From Candidatus Poseidoniaceae archaeon (GTDB lineage Archaea > Thermoplasmatota > Poseidoniia > Poseidoniales > Poseidoniaceae): a DNA stretch of 7,919 nt. The stretch lies in contig JAQXFL010000081.1 of the NCBI GenBank assembly GCA_029250345.1, positions 1 to 7,919 of the forward strand, read 5' to 3'. Below, piece after piece: positions 1-6,107 of the stretch (position 1 is the stretch's first letter; every line of letters starts with the position of its first letter). Position numbers and translations under genes: made by a program. Under the pieces are notes generated by a model. That model was not told where the DNA came from. It saw only the letters and a list, made by a program, of their open reading frames with translations, and did no database searches.

Positions 1-1
1 A

Positions 2-898
2 CCCGGGACCCGAGTTGCTCTCAACCAAGATACGCTCGCAGTCATAGAAGTATTGCATGAAGCGTGGGATCCGATGGTAAGTGGTGCAGAAATGGTTGAT
101 AAACCCGATATTACCTATGATTCAGTTGCTGGACTTGATGAACAAATCACGACGGTTCGTGAGGCAATAGAACTGCCATTGTTGGAGCCTGAACTGTTTG
201 AGAAAGTCGGCATCATCCCGCCAAAGGGAATCCTGCTTGTTGGTCCACCTGGCTGTGGAAAAACGCTCCTCGCTAAGGCCGTGGCAAATCAAACTGAGGC
301 TACATTCATCCGAATGGTCGGCAGTGAATTGGCTCAAAAGTACATCGGTGAAGGTGGACGTATGGTTCGTGAGCTGTTCTCGCTGGCAAAGGAAAAATCA
401 CCTTCCATTATTTTCCTGGATGAAATTGACGCAATTGGGGCAAAGCGTCTCGACGGTTCGACGAGCGGTGACCGCGAAGTTCAACGAACTCTCATGCAAC
501 TGCTTGCCGAACTTGATGGGTTTGATGCACTTGAAAACGTCAAAATCATTGCTGCAACGAATCGCCCAGACATACTCGATGATGCTCTTTTGAGACCAGG
601 GCGTTTTGACCGAATTGTAACCATCCCATTGCCAGACCCGAAAGGGCGCAAAGCAATGCTTGCACTGCACACGTCGAAAATGTCGACCTCCCGCCTCCAG
701 ATGAAAACCCTCGTTGAAAAAACTGAAGGTTTCTCAGGCGCTGAAATCAAAGCAATATGTGTGGAAGCAGGCATGATCGCCATCCGCGACAAACGCAATA
801 AAATCTCACAGAGCGACATGATGTCTGCAGTCGAGCGAATCATGGTCAAGAAATCGACAAGTGGAATCACATCATCTCCTGACGCACTTTACGGATGA
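2..898 (+). CDS. pan: Proteasome-activating nucleotidase (PAN), AAA+ ATPase, 5'-truncated by window edge
   Basis: PAN is the hexameric ATPase that unfolds substrates and feeds them into the archaeal 20S proteasome. The frame is open from base 2; 298 residues are visible out of roughly 400 usual for the family, so the coiled coil and most of the OB domain lie outside. The visible N-terminus (PGTRVALNQDTLAVIEVL) is the end of the PAN/Rpt OB domain, so the TTG at 53 is not a start. The Walker A motif GPPGCGKT is at bases 242-265, with Cys where PAN usually has Thr. It is followed by the pore loop KYIGEG, Walker B IIFLDEID, sensor 1 AATN and the arginine-finger segment RPGRFDR. The protein ends in Leu-Tyr-Gly, an HbYX motif that docks into the 20S alpha ring. 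This C-terminus separates it from Cdc48/VAT and FtsH. The next gene lies 54 bases downstream on the same strand. Confidence 0.95.
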   Translation, partial: PGTRVALNQDTLAVIEVLHEAWDPMVSGAEMVDKPDITYDSVAGLDEQITTVREAIELPLLEPELFEKVGIIPPKGILLVGPPGCGKTLLAKAVANQTEATFIRMVGSELAQKYIGEGGRMVRELFSLAKEKSPSIIFLDEIDAIGAKRLDGSTSGDREVQRTLMQLLAELDGFDALENVKIIAATNRPDILDDALLRPGRFDRIVTIPLPDPKGRKAMLALHTSKMSTSRLQMKTLVEKTEGFSGAEIKAICVEAGMIAIRDKRNKISQSDMMSAVERIMVKKSTSGITSSPDALYG

Positions 899-952
899 TT
901 TCCGAGAGTATGAGCGTTAACATTCAAAGTCCGTCGGTGCAGGCAGGCAAGC
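899..952 (+). promoter_or_regulatory. Short intergenic spacer with possible TATA-like element before ftcD
   Basis: The 54 bases between PAN and ftcD contain TTAACAT at 917-923, 36 bases ahead of the ftcD ATG. The same heptamer lies 35 bases ahead of the DUF21/CBS gene start (5038-5044). The position would suit an archaeal TATA-like box giving a very short leader, but the match to a canonical TATA box is weak. Just before the ATG only AGG-containing sequence is present (gcaggcaggcaagc), a poor Shine-Dalgarno. Co-transcription with PAN is equally possible. No terminator-like T tract is visible. Confidence 0.25.
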
Positions 953-1999
953 ATGGAATCCATTGTCGAGTGTGTGCCAAACATCTCCGAGGGCCGTGAC
1001 ATCGATAAAATTGAACGAATTACCGATTCCATTTCTGAAATACCTGGATGTGCAGTCCTTGGAATCGAACCAGACGCGGATTACAACAGAACGGTCATCA
1101 CGATCGCTGGCATCCCTGAATCGGTCGAAAAGGCTGCATTCATCCTCATCGCCAAAGCAATTGACGAAATTGACATGCGTGAACACCATGGTGAGCATCC
1201 TCGTTTAGGTGCGGTCGATGTTTGTCCGTTTGTACCCCTCCGTGGAGTCACCATGGGACAATGTTCTGCCATGGCAATGCGCCTTGCGCAAAAAGTGGCT
1301 GAAATGTGCAACGTTCCAACCTATTTGTATGGAGAAGCAGCATTGCATGACGATAAAAAATTGCTATCAACAATACGCAAGGGGCAATATGAAGGCTTAG
1401 AGGCAAGACTGAGCGATGGGGATACAGAGCATTCAGAATCGACGAGGTATCCTGATTTTGGCCCCAAAGTGTGGAACGAACGGACATCGAAATCTGGAGC
1501 AATAACGATAGGTTCACGGGGAATATTGGTAGCATACAACGTCAATATTGACGAGAAGGACGCATCGGTTTCTAGAAAAATTGGTTCGCTCGTCCGAAGT
1601 TCTGGTCGACTCATCAAGAACAACGATGGTCGTAAAATGCGTGTGCCCGGAATGTTAACCCTGGTTCAAGGAATGGGTGTCACACTCGAATCTCACGGCA
1701 TTAGTCAAGTGTCTATGAATCTGCGTGATGTTGAGAAATGTCCAATGCATGTTGCCTATGAAGCATGCAAAACATTGGCTGGCGACCATGGCATCGAAGC
1801 ACCTGGAAGTGAATTGGTGGGACTTGTTCCATTGCAAGCAATGCTCGACTCCGGCAGATGGTATGCCCAAGAGGGTGTGAGCGGGGATGCAGAATTGGTC
1901 AAGGCCGCCATTGAAGGTTTAGGACTAAATCAACTCGACGAATTTATTCCCAGTGAACGTATCATTGAATGGGCTGTTGCAAAGGCGGTGGCACAATGA
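953..1999 (+). CDS. ftcD: Glutamate formimidoyltransferase
   Basis: This enzyme transfers the formimino group from N-formimino-L-glutamate to tetrahydrofolate, giving glutamate and 5-formimino-THF, the last step of one histidine degradation route. The 348-residue protein aligns by eye over its whole length with the formyltransferase half of mammalian FTCD: VECVPNISEGRD at 5-16, NRTVIT at 45-50, GEHPRLGAVDVCPFVPLRG from 80, YLYGEAA near 124-130, PDFGP near 166, and a closing SERIIEWAV. His82 in EHPR matches the catalytic His82 of the pig enzyme as I recall that sequence. A short extra loop (about residues 152-165) precedes PDFGP. The ATG at 953 is the first start after an in-frame stop at 911-913. 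The stop overlaps the next gene's start as ATGA, indicating translational coupling with the cyclodeaminase. Other histidine degradation genes are not in the window. Confidence 0.95.
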   Translation: MESIVECVPNISEGRDIDKIERITDSISEIPGCAVLGIEPDADYNRTVITIAGIPESVEKAAFILIAKAIDEIDMREHHGEHPRLGAVDVCPFVPLRGVTMGQCSAMAMRLAQKVAEMCNVPTYLYGEAALHDDKKLLSTIRKGQYEGLEARLSDGDTEHSESTRYPDFGPKVWNERTSKSGAITIGSRGILVAYNVNIDEKDASVSRKIGSLVRSSGRLIKNNDGRKMRVPGMLTLVQGMGVTLESHGISQVSMNLRDVEKCPMHVAYEACKTLAGDHGIEAPGSELVGLVPLQAMLDSGRWYAQEGVSGDAELVKAAIEGLGLNQLDEFIPSERIIEWAVAKAVAQ

Positions 2000-2625
2000 A
2001 TTGGATGGACATGAGCCTACAGGAATTCCAAAACGCATTGGCATCAAAAGACCCTACACCAGGCGGCGGAACTGCCGCAGCAGTCGCTCTCGGTCAGGCA
2101 TCTGCGTTGACGCAAATGGTTGCTCATCTGACGCTCGGAAAAGAGAAATGGCAAGATGGCTGGGCAGCAGCTCAAGACGCTCAGCGCATCGTCGACACAA
2201 TTTATCATCGAGCCGGAGAATTAGCTCAACTTGACAGTGAAGCATTTGATGGAGTCATGGAATCTTTTCGAAAGCCAAAATCAACGGAAGACGAGAAAAA
2301 TGAACGTCGGAAAGCAATCCGGCACAACACCCTACTTGCTGCCAAAATCCCGTACGAGACAGTACTTCTCGGAATGGAATTATTGTCATGCCAAGCTGCA
2401 CTTGCAAAATATGGTAATGCCAACGCTGTTTCAGATGTCGGCGTCGCATCGTTGTTGGCCAGTGCTGCTGTCAAAGGCGCTCTGTTCAATGTCGAAATAA
2501 ATCTTCAGTCTTTACCGTCAGAGATGGGGGGAGAAATGAGAGTTCAATGCCCACTGCTACGTTCAAAGTGCAGTGAAGTGTCACGCAGCATCATGCATGC
2601 TGTTCACGAACGAATGTCCGATTGA
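1996..2625 (+). CDS. fchA: Formimidoyltetrahydrofolate cyclodeaminase
   Basis: This enzyme converts 5-formimino-THF to 5,10-methenyl-THF and ammonia, the step after the formimidoyltransferase encoded just upstream. The 209-residue product is a typical stand-alone cyclodeaminase. It has the folate-binding PTPGGGTAAAVALG segment at about 20-33, a predicted helical bundle, and the conserved run NANAVSDVGVASLL at about 141-154 followed by KGALFNVEINL at 160-170, which matches the cyclodeaminase half of vertebrate FTCD. I chose the ATG at 1996 because it overlaps the ftcD stop in a 4-base ATGA. An in-frame alternative start at 1969 would add nine residues (MGCCKGGGT) foreign to the family. Together the pair is the split form of the bifunctional FTCD enzyme. 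Its TGA abuts the metG stop on the other strand. Confidence 0.93.
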   Translation: MNWMDMSLQEFQNALASKDPTPGGGTAAAVALGQASALTQMVAHLTLGKEKWQDGWAAAQDAQRIVDTIYHRAGELAQLDSEAFDGVMESFRKPKSTEDEKNERRKAIRHNTLLAAKIPYETVLLGMELLSCQAALAKYGNANAVSDVGVASLLASAAVKGALFNVEINLQSLPSEMGGEMRVQCPLLRSKCSEVSRSIMHAVHERMSD

Positions 2626-4911
2626 TCAGCGTACTTGGGAGCCAGTAGATACATCGCCATCTACAGTAATGAGTTTGACATTGCCTTCGCCATCGTCTGC
2701 TGCCAACATCATTCCTTCCGAGGTTACGCCTCGGAGTGGTCTTGGTTTGAGGTTGGCAACAAAAACAACAGTTTTACCAACCATTTCCTCGGGAGTGTAG
2801 TATTCTTTGAGGCCTGCGCAAATCGTTCGACCCTCTTCGGTACCATCATCGAGAGTCACGACAAAAAGCCTGTCAGCATTTGGGTGGTCATCAACTGCAG
2901 AAATCTTTCCTACGCGTAGATCGACTTCCATGAATGTTTCAAAATTGAGGTATGTAGTTCCTTCTGGTGCATCTGTCATATCGTTCTCCCCTTTGGATTT
3001 CTTTTTCGATTTTTTGCCGCCTTTAACGCCGTGGCCGGGCTGATCTGCCGACTCGTTTGAATCGACGAGAGATTGTTCAGAAGCAAGTATTTCTTCCAAA
3101 TCCAGGCGTTTAAACAACGGCTCTGGAGTAGTGTTGTTCCATGACATTGGAACGGACCAGTCAATCGCAGAGTTCCAGTGTACGTCACGAACATCTCCTT
3201 CTTGCCCAAGCGCCTTCCAGAGCTTCGCAGAACTAAACGGCATGAACGGTTGCATGACGATTGCCAAGTAACGCGAGATTCGCCATCCAAAAGAAAGTCG
3301 AGCAAGAGATGTATTCCGCAAAGCTGTGTACTCGTCATCACCTTCCGTCTTCAGATATTTCCACGGAGTGGCAGATTGAAGCATTTGGTTACCGGTTTGG
3401 GCTGCGTTCATTGCGTAACGCAATGCTTCTTTGTACCTATGTCGGTGAAGAGAATCCGTGATTTGTTCGTGCAGCGATACTAATTTCTCTTGCACATCGA
3501 GGGTTAAAGAGAGGTCATCGAAGGGTGAAAACGGGCCTTGTGCAGTCATCTCAAGTCTTGCACCCAGCGTAAGAACGCGATGTACAAAATTACCGTAGGC
3601 TGCAATAAGTTCACTGTTGATTTTTTCGACAAAATCCGGCCAGTTAAAATCAGTATCATGATTTTCAGGCATATTGATGCCAAGGTAGTACCGAAGTGTG
3701 TCTGGGTCAAACCTGTCCAAGAACGATGGAAGCCAAACTGCATGCTTGCGGGATTTTGAAAACTGTCCGCCAGCAAGCATGAGATATTCCATTGCAGGTA
3801 CATTGGATTCCAACGCTAAATCACCGGGTCCTGGAAGATGTACGGCATCGCTCAATGTTTTTCCATTCTCAGCATGGTTGAGACCCATAATAAGGGCAGG
3901 CCATATGACCGTGTGGAAAGGAATGTTGTCTTTTCCAAGGAAATAGAGATGCCGAGGCGAGACGCCATTTTCATCGACACACCACCACTTTCTCCACGCA
4001 TCAGAACCTAATTCATGTTCGGTAGCAAAATCTTGAGCCCAAATTCGAGCGCATGTCGAGTAACCTTGAACGGCTTCAAACCAAACATAAACGCACTTTC
4101 CAGCCCATTCTTCATCATCCAGCGGGAGTGGAATACCCCACGACAAATCACGGGTTACTGCTCGAGGGCGAAGACCCATGTCGAGCCATTGCTTTGTCAT
4201 TGCACGGACGTTTGACTTCCATACTGATTGCCGCTCATTTGCGTGTTGTTCAAGCACCTCTTGGAAGACATCGAGACGGTAGAACATATGGTCCGTGTCG
4301 CGGATTTCAATTTCCGCATCCGGATTCATTTTTGAAGTTGGGTTCTTCAGTTCGATTGCTTCATATGTAGCACCGCAAGCATCGCATTGGTCTCCACGAG
4401 CACCATCTTCATTGCATGAAGGACAGGTTCCTTCAATGTAACGATCTGGTAAAAATCGACCACCTTCGGAGCCATCAGAATTTTTCTCGTAGAATTGCTT
4501 CATGGTTTTGGTTTCAAACAGTCCAGCATCCATCAATTGGATGAAATTATCTTGAACCATTTTTTTGTGCCGAGGGTCGGAAGTTCTGTTGAACAGTGCC
4601 CCACCGTATTCAATGCCCCTTGGGTCAACATTGGGCTCCCATGTACAACCAAGTTCCAGCAGTGCTTTCGAATTGATGGCATGGTACTTGTTGACCACAT
4701 CTTGGGGTGTGATTCCATCCTGTTCCGCTGAAACAGTAATTGGCGTTCCATGCTCGTCTGAACCTGACACCATGAGGACACGATTACCGCGTGCACGCTC
4801 AAATCGTGATTGGATATCTGGAGGAAGGTAACACCCTGCAACGTGCCCGAGATGGAGAGGACCATTTGCATACGGCCAAGCCACACAAATCAACACGTGC
4901 TCGCCAGACAT
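2626..4911 (-). CDS. metG: Methionyl-tRNA synthetase with fused C-terminal tRNA-binding domain
   Basis: MetRS attaches methionine to initiator and elongator tRNA-Met in the cytoplasm. The 761-residue protein has a class I Rossmann core with the HIGH motif as HLGH at 20-23. A zinc knuckle follows, with Cys pairs 163/166 and 176/179; the second knuckle seen in some archaeal enzymes lacks cysteines here. The KMSKS-equivalent loop reads QFSKS at 383-387. An alpha-helical anticodon-binding domain (about 415-590) follows, then a lysine-rich linker (about 629-641), then a C-terminal EMAP II/Trbp111-like OB domain (about 655-761, FMEVDLRVGKI through GVTSEGMML). I chose ATG 4911 because the protein then begins MSGEHVLICVAWPYANG, as in the family, with GAGGGG (4916-4921) four bases upstream. 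An ATG at 4941 would add ten atypical residues. The core resembles archaeal enzymes; in many archaea the C-terminal domain is a separate gene. Confidence 0.96.
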   Translation of the reverse strand: MSGEHVLICVAWPYANGPLHLGHVAGCYLPPDIQSRFERARGNRVLMVSGSDEHGTPITVSAEQDGITPQDVVNKYHAINSKALLELGCTWEPNVDPRGIEYGGALFNRTSDPRHKKMVQDNFIQLMDAGLFETKTMKQFYEKNSDGSEGGRFLPDRYIEGTCPSCNEDGARGDQCDACGATYEAIELKNPTSKMNPDAEIEIRDTDHMFYRLDVFQEVLEQHANERQSVWKSNVRAMTKQWLDMGLRPRAVTRDLSWGIPLPLDDEEWAGKCVYVWFEAVQGYSTCARIWAQDFATEHELGSDAWRKWWCVDENGVSPRHLYFLGKDNIPFHTVIWPALIMGLNHAENGKTLSDAVHLPGPGDLALESNVPAMEYLMLAGGQFSKSRKHAVWLPSFLDRFDPDTLRYYLGINMPENHDTDFNWPDFVEKINSELIAAYGNFVHRVLTLGARLEMTAQGPFSPFDDLSLTLDVQEKLVSLHEQITDSLHRHRYKEALRYAMNAAQTGNQMLQSATPWKYLKTEGDDEYTALRNTSLARLSFGWRISRYLAIVMQPFMPFSSAKLWKALGQEGDVRDVHWNSAIDWSVPMSWNNTTPEPLFKRLDLEEILASEQSLVDSNESADQPGHGVKGGKKSKKKSKGENDMTDAPEGTTYLNFETFMEVDLRVGKISAVDDHPNADRLFVVTLDDGTEEGRTICAGLKEYYTPEEMVGKTVVFVANLKPRPLRGVTSEGMMLAADDGEGNVKLITVDGDVSTGSQVR
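2977..2994 (-). promoter_or_regulatory. Candidate internal ribosome binding site and ATG inside metG
   Basis: On the minus strand AAAGGGGAG (2986-2994) lies six bases ahead of an in-frame ATG (2977-2979), which is Met645 of MetG. Translation from there would give a 117-residue protein, MTDAPEGTTYLN onward, ending at the metG stop (2626). That product is exactly the C-terminal tRNA-binding domain plus a short leader, much like the stand-alone MetG beta/Trbp111-type proteins of other archaea. The purine run also encodes the Lys/Gly linker, so coincidence is possible. The SD match is stronger than that of most true starts in this window. Confidence 0.4.
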
Positions 4912-5072
4912 AATGCCCCTCAACCCTGCCGAACAGCACATTGCTCTTGACCTTCACCCCTGTGTATGCTCGCGGAAAGAGGTTTACTCTATCAACAGGT
5001 CCGCACATGGTACATTTCAATAACCCCATGCTTGTGCTTAACATAGGCACCCGCTAGGAGCACAGACCCCAT
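4912..5072. promoter_or_regulatory. Divergent intergenic region between metG and DUF21/CBS gene
   Basis: These 161 bases must hold the start signals for metG (leftward) and the DUF21/CBS gene (rightward). On the metG side, GAGGGG (4916-4921) sits just ahead of the ATG; I see no convincing TATA box for it. On the other side are a dyad at 5034-5050 overlapping the TATA-like TTAACAT (5038-5044) and a GGAG at 5057-5060, 12 bases before the ATG. Nothing here reads as a convincing gene; the open minus-strand frame through the region (4799-5050) shadows metG and shows no recognisable domain. Confidence 0.55.
5034..5050. repeat. 17-base imperfect dyad (possible operator or leader hairpin)
   Basis: GTGCTTA at 5034-5040 is mirrored by TAGGCAC at 5044-5050 around a 3-base centre (ACA), with one mismatch per half that would be a G-U pair in RNA. 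It ends 22 bases before the DUF21/CBS start codon. As DNA it could be an operator over a TATA-like element; as RNA it would be a 7-pair hairpin. The left arm with one extra base (TGTGCT, 5033-5038) can alternatively pair with AGCACA (5059-5064), which covers the last two bases of the GGAG ribosome binding site. Confidence 0.4.
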
Positions 5073-6107
5073 ATGGCAATGACCACCCTCATCGTTTACG
5101 CATCAATAGCACTCGGAGTCTCCTTCCTGTGTTCAATTCTTGAAGCAGTGGTACTCTCAATCCCTCATACCTACATCGCAGTCCTCGAAAAGGATGGCGA
5201 CAAAAATGGCCTAATATGGGCAAATCTCAAAGAAGACGATGCAGTAAGACCGCTCACAGCTATTTTGACGCTCAATACGATTGCACACACCATGGGTGCT
5301 GCTGGCGTCGGTTCCGAAGTCCAATCTATATGGGGCGAAGGTGCATTGACCATCGCTTCAATCATCCTTACGATAGCAGTATTGTTTCTTTCCGAAATCA
5401 TTCCAAAGACACTCGGAACTGCATATTGGAAGCAGCTTGCACCGTTTACCGGCAAACTGTTAGCAATACTCGTTCGATTGCTTGCCGTACTCATCGTACC
5501 AATTCAGATGCTCAAGGCGATTTTGCCGAAAGGTGACCATACGCTTGTCACACGTGATGATGTAGCCGCTCTCGCAGACTTGGGCGAAGAGGAAGGAATT
5601 ATCGAGGAGGATGAGGAAAAGGTCATTCACAACCTCTTGAAACTACGAGACATCAAAGTCGTTGACATTATGACTCCACGCGTCGTTATGACTTCATTCC
5701 AATCAACCAGCACCGTTCAAGAAATTCTTGATGAGCATAATATTATCCGTGTTTCAAGAATTCCTGTCTACGACGATACAATCGATGACTCCTCCGGCAT
5801 CGTCATTCGCTCCGAGATATTGATGGCAGCAAGCCGTGATGAGTGGGACACCCCTATGAGTAAATTCAAGAAACCAGTTATCTCTTTGAAAACGACTGCA
5901 AACGTCGACGAAGCACTCGAAATGTTCCTTGAAGAGCGTCAACAGTTCGCCCTAGTGCGTGATGAATTTGGTGGGACTGCAGGGATTGTCACCATGGAGG
6001 ATGTACTCGAAACGCTCCTCGGTGAAGAAATTGTAGACGAACTGGATGTTGTTGATGACATGCGAGAATTAGCTCGTGAGAAAGCAGATCACACAGAGTC
6101 AGAGTGA
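5073..6107 (+). CDS. DUF21/CBS-pair membrane protein (CNNM/CorC-like, putative divalent cation transporter)
   Basis: The product has 344 residues. The N-terminal half (about 1-150) is a DUF21 membrane domain with hydrophobic segments near 5-30, 62-80, 90-110 and 125-150. It carries family marks: the small, acidic first helix (SILEAVVLS), TLNTIAHTMGAAGVG at 66-80 and LSEIIPKTLG at 106-115. An acidic linker (GEEEGIIEEDEE, 171-182) leads to a CBS pair at about 197-325, starting DIMTPRVVM and ending DEFGGTAGIVTMEDVLETLLGEEI. CNNM/CorC proteins are linked to Mg2+ efflux, with CBS pairs sensing Mg-ATP; exact ion and direction here are inferred. The extra CorC_HlyC domain present in many relatives is absent: the protein stops about 20 residues after the CBS pair. 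GGAG (5057-5060) precedes the ATG at a long 12-base spacing; ATG 5079 is an alternative. Its 3' end overlaps the opposing hydrolase gene by 9 bases. Confidence 0.88.
   Translation: MAMTTLIVYASIALGVSFLCSILEAVVLSIPHTYIAVLEKDGDKNGLIWANLKEDDAVRPLTAILTLNTIAHTMGAAGVGSEVQSIWGEGALTIASIILTIAVLFLSEIIPKTLGTAYWKQLAPFTGKLLAILVRLLAVLIVPIQMLKAILPKGDHTLVTRDDVAALADLGEEEGIIEEDEEKVIHNLLKLRDIKVVDIMTPRVVMTSFQSTSTVQEILDEHNIIRVSRIPVYDDTIDDSSGIVIRSEILMAASRDEWDTPMSKFKKPVISLKTTANVDEALEMFLEERQQFALVRDEFGGTAGIVTMEDVLETLLGEEIVDELDVVDDMRELAREKADHTESE

Noticed and set aside
53..58. TTG at 53 as a start codon for a short PAN
   Set aside because: The frame is open to base 2 and the upstream residues are a clear PAN OB-domain segment, so the gene simply begins outside the window.
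1321..1623. Minus-strand open frame of 100 codons inside ftcD, and similar antisense frames in PAN, ftcD, metG and the hydrolase gene
   Set aside because: They lie wholly opposite well-conserved genes, show no recognisable domains and have no start signals of their own.
1969..1995. Earlier in-frame start for fchA at 1969
   Set aside because: The nine extra residues lie deep within ftcD coding sequence and are not family-like; the ATGA overlap start at 1996 fits translational coupling.
2976..3341. Alternate-frame 121-codon open frame within metG that ends at an ATGA with the internal metG start
   Set aside because: Its translation is a shadow of metG without domain features; the ATGA overlap with the internal ATG looks coincidental, although it would be worth noting if the internal start proves real.
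4912..4941. Upstream ATG at 4941 giving a 771-residue MetG
   Set aside because: The added residues MCCSAGLRGI have no family match and would place the good GAGGGG site inside the coding sequence; MetRS proteins begin a few residues before the VAWPYANG strand.
4799..5050. 83-codon minus-strand frame across the metG start and the intergenic region
   Set aside because: Most of it overlaps the metG 5' end out of frame; the protein shows no known motif and the region must carry the divergent promoters.
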